The notes: generated by a model not told the origin, from the letters alone. Positions 34,366 to 46,540 are shown, counted from the stretch's first letter. The stretch: DNA of 64,000 nt from Epichloe hybrida (GCA_019022495.1 JAFEKR010000002.1:5022001-5086000); one strand, 5' to 3'. Program-made: numbers and translations.

Positions 34366-35275
34366 AAGGAAAAGACCTAGCTTACTATAGTAAGCTTTAA
34401 CATAAAGCTAAAGCAATTCCTAACTTAGGACTACCCTCTTACATTTAATAGTAGCATTATCTCGCTAGAGAATAATACTATTAAGATCTAGTAGAAAGGG
34501 TAGAGTAATAAGTTAGAGTTAGTTTTAATAACTAACTTAAAGCGTAAATACATTAAGCAGAGGGCCTAAGGCGCTTATATTACCTTAATCTGCTAACCAG
34601 AGGCTTGCTTTAACCTATCCATTACTATATAACACTAGGAGCTAACCCTAGAGAATGTAAAAGCCCTTAATTACTACCTAAAGTAGTAGATAGATTACCT
34701 AGAGAGAGGTCTAATGTTTATCCTAATTAACCTTAAGAAAGCAAAGCTCTTTGCCTTTGTAAATAGATCCTTTACTAATAACTAGGACCTATCCTTATAA
34801 CTAGGATATATACTTATTCTAGTGAATAAAGACTATACTAATAGTAAGTTTATAATTAAAGGTAATATTATGCACTTTAGCTTAATAAAGAGCAAGAGAG
34901 TTACGCAAAGCGTGCTTACCTTAGAAGTCTATAGCATAGTAGCTAGTATTAATATGGCTTACGTAATTATAACTACCCTGAACTTAGTCACTAACTAACT
35001 AAAGCTCCTGAAGATCCTAGTTATTATATATATAGATTTATACTCCTTATATAAGTGCCTTATTAAGCTTAGTATAACAAAGGAAAAACACCTAATAATT
35101 AATATTATAGCCCTTTAATAGTTATATAAACACTAAGAACTCCATAAGATCTAATAGATTAACAGAGAGAATAACCTAGCTAATACCTTTATAAAGGTAT
35201 TACCTAATAAGGCCCTTAAGAGCTTTATCTTAACTAACTAGATAACTATCTAGATAGAGAGATAGGTTACTTACA
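34366..35275 (+). pseudogene. CopA-2 RT end and RNase H
   Basis: The frame continues from 26549 with KEKT*LTIVSFNIKLK*F. The RT connection region ends near 34700 (LKALNYYLK**IDYLERG). RNase H starts near 34745 with FAFVNRSFTNN, followed by LGYILILVNKDYTNSK, KSKRVTQSVLTLEVYS, IIYIDLYSLYKCL with its Asp kept, and NNLANTFIKVLPNKAL, closing near 35270. It matches CopA-1 and CopA-3 throughout. Confidence 0.9.
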
Positions 35276-35739
35276 TATAACACATATGTAGTAAGAGGAA
35301 AAGGTAATTCTCTAGGAGAATAGCCATAGGGATAAGATAGTAATACATAAGGGATTTACGCCCCTGTAGTTAACATCCCTAGTGGCTATAACCACACTAG
35401 CCTACTAGGCCCTCCTAGTGGACTATAGAAATTAATAGTAGTATATAGGAGAATAAAGGTGTTACTAAGGAGGAGGAAGATATTATATATACGCTATAGT
35501 GTAGTATATATATTATTTTAAGGAAAAGAAGGGATTTAGAAGGACTTACTTATCCTTATATAGGCTTATAGGCTAAGCAAGATTATTATTTCCCTTTTAT
35601 TAGTAACTATATACCTAGATAGGCTATAAGTTCTTTTCCTTATATCCCCTATTAATTATATTCTTAATCTATCTTCCCTTTTTCATTTCTATAATTAATA
35701 TCGCGCGTTAATAATCATATTAAAAGAGAGAAGTTCTAG
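35276..35739 (+). other. CopA-2 3' untranslated region with polypurine tract
   Basis: No gene. It carries the block shared with CopB (ggacttacttatccttatat, near 35546) and the polypurine tract aaaagagagaag (35722-35733), six bases before the LTR. Confidence 0.85.
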
Positions 35740-36046
35740 TGTTAGAATAAAGGTAATATTAATCGTATATTATAGCTGTAATTACCTAGCAGAAGCTTAG
35801 GCTGCGCGCGGACCCTACACATAACCTATAACCTAGCATATTAATTAGCTAGGAAATGTGGGGATATAAACGTGTAACCCCTTTTCCCTTTATGTATTAT
35901 AACTTCTAGCTTTTTACCTCTCTTTTCCTATAACTTAATTAATTATAATAACAGACAACGCAGCCTAGAATAGATAATCGATAACGATACTATTCTTCGG
36001 GCTCACGACTGTATTACATTGAATTCAATACCCTGTGAATCTAACA
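35740..36046 (+). repeat. CopA-2 3' LTR
   Basis: 307 bp, tgttagaata to gaatctaaca. It is more RIPed in the first half than the 5' LTR (atcgtatattatagctg) but keeps gaattcaataccctgtg near its end. Confidence 0.96.
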
Positions 36047-36051
36047 ATAGC

Positions 36052-37466
36052 TAATTAAGAGTTACTTACTATAGTAAAGTTATTTAAATACTAGTAATAT
36101 TATATTAAAGGTATAGAGATACTTATAAAGGTTCTATTAGACTATTATAACTTATAGACCTTTATAAGGTAGTAAAAGCTAAATAAAAGATAGGCATAAT
36201 AGTATATATTCCTTTACCCTTTCTATTTTATAATTAAGTATAGACTAAGGAAAAGTAACCCTATAAATATACTATTAAGAAAGTCTAATTATAAGGGTAA
36301 ACCTATATTAAATAAGGCACTCCTACTAGAGCTTTAAAGGAAAATAGTAAATATTTATATAGTAAAAAAAGAAGTACTAATATATTAAAGAAGTTATAGT
36401 ATAATACTAGTCTTAGAACTTACTAAGGTAAGAGTAGCCTAGGTAAAAGGCTAGTTAGCTACTATAGATCTAGTAATAGGTTAGCTAAATAAAAGTAATT
36501 TTAAGAAGAAGGTAGTATATATTTAAGATATTAGTATAGTATAAGTAATTTAAGAGACTATTATATTACTAAATCCTTACTAATCTATAGTAAATAAACT
36601 ATTAGTATAACTACTATAGAAAGCATAGGACTAAGATCTAGATTTATAAAAGCATAGAGATAAGGTTAACTTCTAAGTAAAAGGGAGAGGAAAAGCTAGT
36701 CTATAGTTATATAGTATAAAGGGCCTTCTAATATATAAAGACTAGGTAGTTATTTTATAGGAGCCTATCTTATAATAAAAGCTTTTATAGCTATACTATA
36801 ATAATTTATTAGTAAGTTACTTTAGGACTAAATATACTCTAAAGCTACTAAAATATTACTATTAGTAGCTAGTAATAAGTAAAGCTATTTTAGACTATAT
36901 ATCTAGCTATAAAGTATACTAGCGTGTAGTAGTAAGATAGCACTACCCTTATAGAAGCCTTAAATTATTACTAATACTAAGGTAACTATAGGTAGAGATT
37001 TTAATAGACTTTATTATAGGTTTACTACTAGTATAGCTAGGTAAGCAAGAAACTAATGTAATCCTAGTAATTATAAACTAATTTACTAAGTACTTTATCT
37101 TCCTTCCTATAAAAGTTATAATTAATATAGCTAAATTAGTAAAGCTATTCTATAAGGAGATTAAGCTATAATTTAGAGCGCTAGAGGGCATTATATTTAA
37201 TAGAGGGTTAGTATTTACAAGCTAATTCTAGTTAGAGGTATATTACTAGTTATATATAAAGTAAAGGCTTTTAATAGTATTTTACCCCTAAACTAATAGG
37301 TAAATAAAGAGAATAAATTAGGTACTTAAGTATTACCTATAATATTTTATTAAAGAGAACTAATAACTATAGCTAAAGCTACTCCTAATAGCCTAATTTA
37401 CATATAATAATACTATTAATAGGATAATAGGCTACTCCCCTAACTACACTCTTATAGGCTATTTAC
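36052..37466 (+). pseudogene. GypE RNase H end and integrase
   Basis: Continues NYSIA from 14193 with N*ELLTIVKLFKY, the NYPIHDKELLAIV block. FIIKYRLRKSNPINILLRK near 36225 ends RNase H. The integrase zinc region lies near 36860-36960. The core has ILIDFIIGLLLV (36988), VIINQFTKYFIF (37065), where the catalytic Asp is Asn, LEGIIFNRGLVFTS (37176), where the second Asp is Asn, and *TNR*IKRIN*VLKYYL, where the catalytic Glu is Lys. It ends YNNTINRIIGYSPNYTLIGY at 37461, then GypF (duplication tttac, 37462-37466). All three catalytic acids are lost, in line with GypE being the oldest layer. Confidence 0.92.
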
Positions 37467-37702
37467 TGTTATGGACTCGAGCTATGAGCTCGGGTTAAGT
37501 CCGGCTCTGGAAAGTCTCCGGAAAGTATGCGTACTTAGTGCGGCTAGGTTAGGGCTCTACATAGACTATGCACGGACCGCGCATAAGGGGCTATATATCC
37601 AGATGCTATGTAACTACTAGTATAATTCCTTTCTTCTTCTATAAGAATAATATTCTTATTCTAAATGCTTATATGTAGTAGCTATAAGGCTAGTTTATAA
37701 TA
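37467..37702 (+). repeat. GypF 5' LTR
   Basis: 236 bp, tgttatggactcgagc to gtttataata (terminal CA lost). The first 130 bases are almost free of RIP (gagctcgggttaagtccggc, actatgcacggaccgcgcat), an island of normal composition in the AT-rich block. The palindrome-like ctcgagctatgagctcg sits at its start. Confidence 0.95.
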
Positions 37703-39400
37703 TATATTATTCTTTACTATAGAAATAACCTAGCTAGAGGATACGCTATTACCACTAGATATAATAGACACTAACAAGTTAGCACTCTTATAATAATAGG
37801 TATAGTAATAGGTGGTATAAATCTAGTACTTAGCTAATTTATAAAATACAGTACTTATACTAATCTAGATTCAGCAAAAACCCTTACCTATAGGCCCCCC
37901 CTTTAATAGTAATAGAGTCTTATTTATAGCTTAGAAGGGCCTTATAGCTTATAAGCTACTAGTAAATAGGGAGTTTATTAGTAGTAATTAGGATTAGTAG
38001 TGCTTTATTTACTAAAACCTATTACCTAAGGTCTAAGTATAGGTTATACCCTTCTTTAAGAAAGGCTACCTAAAGAACTTTTATTTATCTTAACTTCTAG
38101 ACTATTTAGGGGAAATATTTAATAACCCTTACCACTAGGAAATAGTAATTATAAAACTTAACTAGTTAATGTAATAATAGAATAAGAGATTTAGTAACTT
38201 CTATATTTACTTTAAATAGAAGCTAGCCTTAGCTAGGGGGCTTAGGTAGGTAAACTTAGTAAAGTTATTTAAGTTATATATAGTGCTTAATAAGTAAATA
38301 AGGGACTATAATATTAGGCGGGATATACCTTAGGCTAATTATATAGTAGCTATAGCCCGCTATTAAAGTATTACATTAGATATTAAATCCTACTAACTAG
38401 AAGAAAAACACTACATATAAAAATAGGGTAATCCAACGCCTAACCTAATTAAAGCTAAGCTATAGGATAAGAACACGCTAATAATAGATATTTACTTTAT
38501 AGGCATAGTAGGGACCTAGTAAAGCTCTAGAAATCCTATAGGATGCTAAAAGTTAGGTAATAAGAAAGGTAGTAAGCACACTAAGTAAGTTACTTAGGAT
38601 ATACTTAACGCGCGCTATAATAAAGGGTAATATTTATAATATAGCTTCTCTAAGCACTTTACTATAGTATACTTATTATATCCTACTATCCGCTTGTAAA
38701 AGAAGTCCTCTATTAATACTTATAACATAGAGTATATGCTTACTATTAACTTAGATAATAAGTCTATAAATTAGTTAGGAAAAGAATAACCTTATTATTA
38801 AGTTATTTAATAAGGGATAAAGGAAGGAAGTATAGAGAGGCTTTATAGTATATAGTTATTACTAATAAGAACTTTAAGGAGATCTAGAGAAATATAGACT
38901 TAGCTCCCTTCTTAGTCCTTGCTTTAATTAATAAGACTACCTTTATAAACACTTAAGTTAACACTAGCTATAACTACTATACTACTATAAGTAAACGCCT
39001 TATTTAAAAGCTTTAATTAGAACGCCTCCCTCTTCTAACTAAAAGGTTAGTCCGTATAGCTATTAGTGTGAAATAAGGGGGAAAAGAGAGTTAGGAGAAA
39101 TAATTATATATCTTATATATTATTTATTTTTAGTTAGATTTAGATAGATAGGAGATGCTAATTATAGTATATATAATCCTAGGACTAATAAGATAACTAA
39201 TCCTAGGTATACTATGGATAAAATAGAACGAAATTAGTCTAGATATAGTGTGACAATATATATATATAGGATTAGCTAATAGGCTACTTATATAGGCTAT
39301 GGCTAATAGAAAGGTTAACTAACCTATAGTATTTATTCTAGGTTTAATATTCACAGGGATAGTATAATAGGCAAAGAGATAAAAGGAGGATATCTAGCTT
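37703..39400 (+). pseudogene. GypF gag and protease
   Basis: Gag at about 37750-38900 is recognisable only by position and composition. The protease starts near 38955 with VNTSYNYYTTISKRLI, where the sister families read VDTGCNCYAAIS, so Asp is Asn and Gly is Ser. L*LERLPLLTKRLVRIAIS follows, then LIIVYIILGLIR*LILGI near 39155-39210, the hydrophobic ILGxxW block that closes the fold. The knuckle was not located with confidence. Stops at Gln codons throughout. Confidence 0.75.
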
Positions 39401-39459
39401 TGTGCTATAAGCCTAAGGGAAATTACATCTATCTTGTAAATTAATGTAACCCTAAAGCT

Positions 39460-42400
39460 TATAGAGGAGGAGCTTCTAGCTTCCTTACTAGAGGCTTTAT
39501 AGGACTTTTAAGACTTATTTTTAAAGAGTAAGGTAAGTGCCTTACTACTACACTAAGGGAAGTTAAACTACTATATTTAGCTAAAATATAATATAAATAG
39601 AAATAAACCTAACTTACTATAGGTGCCTTTATATAATATACCTTAGGAGTATTTACTAGAAATCTAGAAGTAAGTAATAGACTTAATAAACAAGGGTTAG
39701 ATTTAAGCAAGCTCCTTATTAGTAGTAGCCCTAGTATTACTAGTAAAAAAGCCTAGTAAGGGTTAGAGATTTTACGTGGACTATTACGCGCTTAATAAGA
39801 TTATAGAATAGGACTATTACTTACTATTACTTATAAAAGAAATATTATATTCCTTAGCTAAGGTAAAGTGGTTTATAAAGCTAGATATATAATTAGCGTT
39901 TTACTATATATATATTACTAAGGGCAAGGAACACTAGACTGTGTTTTAGATAAGGTTTAGCTTATTTAAATAGCTAGTATGCCCCTTTAGGTTAGTAGGC
40001 ATACTAGTAACTTTCTAGAGGTATATTAATAGCGTATTAAGTAGTATCCTTAGTGATTATATCACTATATATCTTAATAATATGCTTGTGTACTTAGGCG
40101 AATTATAGAAGGATTATATATAGAAGGTCTATAGCGTGCTATCTAGACTATAATAAGCTAGTCTAAACCTAGATATTAAGAAGTGTATCTTTATAACTAA
40201 AGAAGTTAAGTACCTTAGGTTTATTATCTAGGCAAGGAAAGCTATTTATCTAGATAAGGAGAAGATTATAGTAATTTAGGATTAGGAGGCACTAACTAGG
40301 GTCTAAGAAGTCCGTGGCTTTCTAGGTTTTACTAACTTCTATTATAACTTTATACTAAACTTCTTAGATATAGTAGGCCCCCTTATTAACTTAATAAAGA
40401 AGGGAGCCTTATTTTACTAGTTAAAGGAGTGTAAAAAGGCTTTTAAGGCATTAAAGTTAGCTTTTATATTATACCTAATATGCGTCGGCGGTAGCTGAAC
40501 CTACTTGTCTGTGCACGCTGAGTTGCTAATAGCGGGATAAGTAAAACTCGAATGGATTTGAGTTTGACTGCGGTCGCGAATTATGACTCTTGCGCAATCG
40601 CAGCCACAAAGTTTGTCGCAAACTTTATATTAACTTTTCAGCCCCCAAATTTGTGGCTTAAAGCTTGTTCCTTTTATGTTTTACCTAACACTGCAGTGAT
40701 TATTGAATTTGGTTGTTACATGTGGCACTAGCTAGGTATTACTAGTAATTTTTTTGGTTCCTTGAAAATTAGATGCATTGGCCACAGCCAATGACCCCAA
40801 AAAAAATTAAAAATCAATATTATACCTAATCCTAGCTTAGTAGGATCCTAAAAGGGATACTTTAGTAAAGGTAAATTACTTAGGAATAGCTTTAGAAGGG
40901 TGTCTCTCCTAGCTTAGTAATAATAGTATCCTATATCTAGTGGCCTACTATTTAGCTTAATTATAGGTAGCTTAGCAGAATTATATAATTTACAATAAGG
41001 AGCTACTAGTAATTATCTCTTATCTAAAGGCGTGGTTAGCAAAGCTATAGAGCGTGAGTAAGCTATTTATAATACTAATAAACTATAAGAACCTTAAGTA
41101 CTTTATAGCACTAAGGGAGATATTAGAATATTAGGCATAGTAAGCAGAGACTCTAGTACTTTTTAATTTCTATTTATATTATAGACTAGGTACTTAAGCA
41201 AAACATCTAGATATATTATTATAGTGTTATCTAAATAGGCTAGAAAGGGAAAGGGCAAAGGCACTAATTATTTAGTTAGTAATAAGGCCTATAAAATTCT
41301 CCTTTAAGAAAGGATAGCTATATATTTACCTTAAACCTATTATAATAATAGATAAGACTTCCCTAGAGGGCAGCCTAGCTACGTTAAGGAATCTGCCCGC
41401 TAGCGTGTTAATGTTTACAAATAAGCACCTTTAGTCTCTATAGGATTAGTCTGTAGCTTAGGATAAAGCTTATAAGCTATAGAGGGATATAGTAGTAATA
41501 AGGGCTAGGAAGTTTTTAAATACTACTAATACTAGGGAATAGATTATAAACTATTAGATTAGTATAAAGGGAGTACTCTAATTTCAGGGATAGACATAGG
41601 TTCCTAAGTAGGAGCCGCTAACTATAATATTAATATAGCATATTTATGATTTACTACTATTAGGTTACTTAGGCTAGAATATAACTTTTAAGGTGCTTTA
41701 AAGAGACTTCTATTAGGATAGTATATTATAGGATATAGCCTAGTTTATACAGAACTACTACTATTATAAAGGGCAAAAGAGCTAGTAGCTATGACAAGGC
41801 TTATTAAAGCTAATTCCGCTACCTAATAAATACTAGTTATAAATATCTATTAACTTTATAACTAACCTTCTAGCCTAAGCCTAGGATTATCTATAGTTCC
41901 TTATGGTTATTACTAACTAGCTTTTAAAGTATATCTAGTTAGAAGTAATAATATTAATAGAGGCTAAGGTATATGTAAAATAATTTAAACACTACTAGTA
42001 GTAATTTTATAGGTTCCTTACATAGATTATCACAGACCATAGGTTAGATTAGCTCAGTAATTTTTAGACTAAGCTTTATAATAAAGTTAGCATATAATAG
42101 TTGCTTTTTACTGCGTACTACCCTTAGATAGATAGTAGCATAGAAAGGGCTAACTAGGAAGTATAAGCTATACTACACGTAATATTATTATTCTCTTAGT
42201 TTAAATAGCTAGATCACTTACTAGCCTACTAGCTAGCCTTAAATAATAGAGATTCATTAGTAACTAGAATAAGTGTAAACATAGCACTTTATAGGTTTAA
42301 CATAGCTATAATTCAGGATTTATCCCTTATAGGGCTGTCTATTATATTAGCAAAGGGAAGGGCCTAAGCCTTCCTATAATATTTAAAGAATAGTACGGAT

Positions 42401-42910
42401 TTAACGCAGGCCGCGATAGCTTTTGTTTAGTAATAATAGTAAGAGGAGATAAATAGTAGTTATAGACTAGTGGAACGGTTTTAGGTTAGAGATTACATAT
42501 AGCTTAGCCTTTATAATATTAAGATAAACTATCCCTATAAGAAGTTAGATTAGGTTATAGCTAAGTATAAGATACTAGAGGTTCCTATGCCTTTAATAGT
42601 TAAATTAAATATTCTAAGGGGACTACATCCTATCTTTTATATTAACCTAGTCTAGTAGGTAGCGGATAACCTATTACTAAGCTAGAGACTAGCTAATAAA
42701 TGTCCACTGCTAGAACTTATTATAATAAATACTAATAATAATCTCGCAGAGTATTAGGTAAAGGAAATCCTTATGGCTAAAAACGCGCTAGGTAAGGGTT
42801 TAAATAGCAATATCCTAGTAAAATAGAAAGGCTATATATAACTAATATAGGAGCTATTAGAAAGTATAGTATATATAAAGGTACTTGACTAATTTAAATT
42901 ATAATAAGGG
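39460..42910 (+). pseudogene. GypF pol: RT, RNase H, integrase, chromodomain (interrupted)
   Basis: RT at about 39640-40380: RFYVDYYALNKII, FIKLDI*LAFYYI, IRFSLFK*LVCPF, DYITIYLNNMLVYLGE at 40052-40100 (Asp to Asn twice), EVRGFLGFTNFYYNF. RNase H begins near 40400 (FY*LKECKKAFKALK) and is cut at 40479 by the SINE-like insert; it resumes at 40831 and ends near 41215. Integrase core at about 41885-42170: VITN*LLKYI (Asp to Asn), IITDHRLD (Asp kept), SSIERAN*EV (Glu kept). Chromodomain at about 42750-42905: Y*VKEILMAKNA, NILVK*KGYI, ELLESIVYIKVLD. Same type as in GypC. Confidence 0.91.
40480..40816 (+). mobile_element. SINE-like 337-bp insertion in GypF RNase H
   Basis: Flanked by a perfect 14-bp duplication atattatacctaat (40466-40479, 40817-40830). 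The insert starts atgcgtcggcgg and ends in an A-rich tail (ccccaaaaaaaaattaaaaa) followed by tca. Long duplication, A-rich 3' end, absence of inverted termini and short length indicate LINE-mobilised retroposition. Weak Pol III-like boxes lie 43 bases apart: tagctgaacct (40492-40502) and aactcgaatgg (40545-40555). Three strong hairpins occur: aaactc/gagttt (40544-40565), aaagtttg-tcg-caaacttt (40608-40626), cattggc-caca-gccaatg (40776-40793). It is almost free of RIP in a heavily RIPed host. No ORF of note. A processed structured RNA other than a tRNA-derived SINE is the main alternative. Confidence 0.75.
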
Positions 42911-44431
42911 GATATATAGATAAATAATAGCCTTAAAAGAGTATATTTTAATTTAGCTATAAAAATTTAAGGCGCCTAGTTTAATTCTAGTGTGTGTGTA
43001 ATTTAGCGCTAAGTTTTTACTATAGTATAAAGTAATTAGGAAGGGGGGGGGTATTATTAGGGTTATTAAGCTATTAGTAAGTCTTAGTAATAGTATAGGC
43101 TAGCTCTATAATAGTTTTAGCTATTTATTAGACTTAGGTATTACCTGCCTCCTAGGCAAAGATAGACTAGGCTAAGTTATTATTTATAGTTCTTATACTA
43201 TAGAAGAATTTAGTAGCTAGGTTATTATAACCTTAGTAAGTGGGTATTATCTAGGTAAGTATAAGTTAATATGCCTTAGAGGTACCTTAGGTGTGGGCTA
43301 TACCTATAGGGGAGGAAGCTAGGGGCTAGGCCTTAGCTAGATTAATTTAAGTAGCAGTAAGTATACTATTAAAATACTTATAATAGTAAATAAAAATTTT
43401 TATAAGGGTAGTATATTACCCCTTACTATTAGTAAACTATAGTATAGCTAGAGTCTTAATAGCTTTTCCTATATATATAAGGTTTTTAAAATACTTAAAG
43501 GTATAGTAAAGTTTTAGGTTAGTGCTATATAGGTACTTCTCCTAGAGGTATATATAATAACTAGTATAGTAATAGTAATAAGCTTAGTTTAGCCCTAGAG
43601 TGTAATTAAGGCTACCCTTATTCTAGAGATTATTTATATAAGGACTATATAGGAAATTATACTCCTTACTATTAGAAAGGGCCTTATTATTAGAGTTCCC
43701 TTCTAAAATATACTTACTAAGGTAAGTGCCCTTAGGTAAGGTAAGAGGAGGTAAAGAAGGGGGAGGGGGCGTGCTAGAAGTAAGTTAGACTAAGGAGAAA
43801 ATAATATTACTTATAATAAGAAGTAAACTAGATATAAGAAGAGAGCTTTAAGGTTATAGGATAATTAATAAATAAAGGAAAAAATAGTATAAAAAGAAGG
43901 AATTATAATAATATAAGGGTAGAAAGATATAAAGTTAGAGGAGGGGGAATAGGTTATTTATATTTTAGGATAAATAGGTTAAGCTCTAATTAGAGTGTAG
44001 GTTATTTATATTTATAAATAATAGCTAGGAGTAAGTAAGGGTAGTATATTATATAGTAAGGGATTAGATAATTACTAATAAGGGGGTTATTTAAAGTGAA
44101 GTTTAATTTTAGTAAGTAATAGTTAGGATATAAAGTTAAGGTAAAGTTAAGAGAGTAGAGGAGGTAGGGAGATAGCTAGTAATAGGGGGCTGTAAAAGAG
44201 ATAGCTAGTGGTATTAGAAGCGGAGCTAGAGTAAAGTAAGGTAGCTACTACACTAAAAAAATTTTAGATTTATATAGTGAAGGTATAATTTTACTTAGGT
44301 GCCTACTAGCCTTACTAGGCTACTTATATTACTTTACTATATTTTTTTAAGATAGCTATATAATAAGGGTTTAGTATTAATATATACTTACTTTTTTAAG
44401 GGGCAAGGAAGGGGGGGTAAGTATAGGGGTA
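42911..44431 (+). other. GypF 3' region, unassigned, shared with GypC
   Basis: 1.5 kb after the chromodomain with no domain that I can read. It has G runs (43045-43053, 44411-44417) and a purine-rich stretch near 43735-43760. Homology to the GypC 3' region is visible at 43684-43705. The G-rich tract ataggggta (44423-44431) abuts the LTR and is the likely polypurine tract. Confidence 0.6.
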
Positions 44432-44667
44432 TATTATAGACTTAAGCTATAAGCTTAGGTTAAGTCTAGCTCTAGAAAGTCTCTAGAAAGTATATGTACT
44501 TAGTGTAGCTAGGTTAGGGCTTTACATAGACTATACATGGACTGCGTATAAGGGGCTATATATCTAGATGCTATGTAACCACTAGTATAATTCCTTTCTT
44601 CTTTTATAAGAATAATATTCTCATTCTGAACGCTTATATGCAGTAGCCATAAGGCTAGTTTATAACA
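44432..44667 (+). repeat. GypF 3' LTR
   Basis: 236 bp, tattatagactta to gtttataaca. Its 5' half is strongly RIPed where the 5' LTR is intact, while its last 60 bases (attctgaacgcttatatgcagtagcc) are better kept than the partner's. Confidence 0.95.
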
Positions 44668-44672
44668 TTTAC

Positions 44673-44760
44673 CTAAGTTTTACCTTACTCTTAAGGGTAA
44701 GAGTATAGAGAGGGAGGTCCTAGAGGCTTATATATATATTAAAAAGCTATATAAGGTTAG
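44673..44760 (+). pseudogene. GypE integrase fragment between GypF and CopB-1
   Basis: 88 bases that continue the GypE frame across the GypF joint: after IGY the text reads LPKFYLTLKGKSIEREVLEA then YIYIKKLYKVS, the region after the integrase core. It ends at the CopB-1 duplication gttag (44756-44760) and the frame resumes at 57854. Confidence 0.88.
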
Positions 44761-44992
44761 TGTTGCGACAACCGGGTCAACATCGGGTTGACCACTAGGA
44801 AAGTGGAGCACGTACAGCAGCGCCGCACTATGATTAGCCGCACCCGTACGCGAGGCACACACATAACTTATGTCCCCCTTTTTCTTGTAGCCACATAACG
44901 CTGTAGATAGCTTTAATCCTTAGACCTTATTATATTATTAAACCTAACCTTATATTACACTAGTGCATACTAATCCCTTAGTGTAACTAACA
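44761..44992 (+). repeat. CopB-1 5' LTR
   Basis: 232 bp, tgttgcgacaaccgggtc to taactaaca. Little RIP in the first 130 bases: a doubled cgggt motif and the near-palindrome cagcgccgc remain. CopB-2 has tataaatag (60074) at the TATA position; this copy reads tgtagatag. Confidence 0.96.
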
Positions 44993-46540
44993 CTGATTAG
45001 TAGTTAAAAAACCATAGATAAGCTAGGAATTACTTAAGAAAAGGCCGTCCTTTAGCTACCTAAGGAAGTGTACTAAAGGAAGATAGACTCTGGATACTAG
45101 ATATTAGGCTTCCTAGGGATTTAACTTTTTCTATTAGCAAGTCTCTAACTATTAATAGAAGAATTAATCCTATTGTCCATTACGAGAAAACCAATTAACT
45201 AACCAAGAGTTTATAGCCACGTATAACTTCTTAAACTAGAGATTAAAAACCCCTTAACCCTACTAGTTAAAAATCCCTTAGCCTTACTAGCTAAAGACTA
45301 TTAATAATAGCACCCCTAAGTAATAAATAAGCTTTATTATAGACTACTAAAGGAAAGCAGCTTACCTAGTTAAGACCTAATAAAGTAAGCCTACCTTTAT
45401 AACTTTAAAAACATACCTTAGTTATTACTACTAACTAGGAGAGCTTAAGAGAACTAGATCCTTAGACTACTATAAAATAGGAGCTTAATAACTATCTTAC
45501 TTAGATAATTAACATCTATAAGAGCAGTTAATATAAAGATCTTACCCTTTAGGAGATCTTCTATAATAACCTTAATAGCTAGATAAAAGAAACACTTAAT
45601 TAAGCCTTATAACCTTTAGTATATAAATTATAAGACTGCTTACGTAAGAATAGCGTCTATATTATTCAAAATCAAAGCAGTAAGATTATTAAATCGTTAA
45701 TTTAAGTCCTTAAAGAAGAAACAATATCACAGTAGCCTAAAAACAAAATCGCGAAGCAAATCACCACAGGCAAATTCCTCTCTTTAAATAATCCCGCCCT
45801 TAAAAGCCCTCTAATCACAAGCCCTTTAATTCACACTACCCCTATCTACTACCCTTTAGTATATAATCCTCCTATATATAATCCCCTAATTAATAACCCT
45901 CATAATCCTACTTTAAATAACCCTCTAGCTACATAACTACCTCTAGGAAAAAACACACCTAAACCCCTAATAAATCCGATAATTCCGCTAATTATCCTAG
46001 AATAACTAATATAACAGATGACCCTAGCTATATAAACAGTAATAATCCTATCTAAAGATTAAATTGTAAGAAAGATCTTAGAACTTATAAAGAGCTATAA
46101 GGATAATAACTATTATAGTAGGAAGATATATAACTTCCTTATGCTAAAAGTTAACTTATTCTAGAATAAATACAACAGACTAAATCTCCTATAGGAATAT
46201 ATACATAAGGCCCTTCCTATTATGCTTTCAGGTAATGCTAAGTAGTATTACCTTAATTATCTAGCAAATAAAGGCTTTATATATAAATAAATAGTTAATA
46301 ACGTTCATTAATAATTTAAAACAGAAAGTAACTAACAGTTCTATTACTAAGAATAGAATAATATAATACTTAGAAACATTATCGCTACTAATCCAGATAA
46401 ATCCAAACTAGATTATCTTAAGATTCTACTTATAACCCTTAAACGTATTTATAGAGAACTCTTTCCCCTATTAATAGTTAATACAAAACTCTATTATTAA
46501 ACCCTAAGCGTAATTTCTAGTGTTTTAGAGTATAGGTAAG
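44993..46540 (+). pseudogene. CopB-1 leader and gag, N-terminal part
   Basis: The leader opens with ctgattagtagtta, the candidate primer binding site, nearly the same as in CopA. The gag frame becomes legible near 45110. A Pro/Asn-rich linker is at about 45800-45910 (TPIYYPLVYNPPIYNPLINN). A capsid-like region is near 46060-46440 with KILELIKSYKDNNYYSRKIY, EYIHKALPIML, YYLNYLANKGF and LDYLKILLITLKRIYRELF, which resembles the retrotransposon gag helical core. It is cut by CopA-3 (duplication gtaag, 46536-46540) and resumes at 53356. Confidence 0.82.

Larger units (their letters stand above)
14194..36046 (+). mobile_element. CopA-2: Copia element carrying GypC and GypD
   Basis: This is a complete element with 307-bp LTRs at 14194-14500 and 35740-36046, flanked by the duplication atagc (14189-14193, 36047-36051) in the GypE RNase H. 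It has grown to 21.9 kb by two nested Gypsy insertions; without them and their duplications it is about 6.8 kb, the size of CopA-3. Collinearity with CopA-3 holds across both insertion points. The gag-pol frame is destroyed by RIP. Its 5' LTR starts tgttggaaca and its 3' LTR tgttagaata, so the two LTRs have diverged by transitions since insertion. That divergence cannot be used for dating because RIP dominates. Confidence 0.96.
37467..44667 (+). mobile_element. GypF: Ty3/Gypsy chromovirus nested in GypE integrase
   Basis: A 7201-bp element (about 6.85 kb without the SINE-like insert) with 236-bp LTRs (37467-37702, 44432-44667) and the duplication tttac (37462-37466, 44668-44672). Plus-strand order: gag, protease, RT, RNase H (interrupted at 40480), integrase, EPLES-type chromodomain. 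A 1.5-kb region follows before the 3' LTR and is homologous to the same region of GypC, so GypC and GypF are sister families. Confidence 0.95.

Noticed and set aside
44993..45010. Assignment of a specific tRNA primer to the Copia primer binding sites
   Set aside because: The site starting ctgattagtagtta is conserved across families, but RIP has altered it and I cannot match it to a tRNA 3' end or internal half with confidence.
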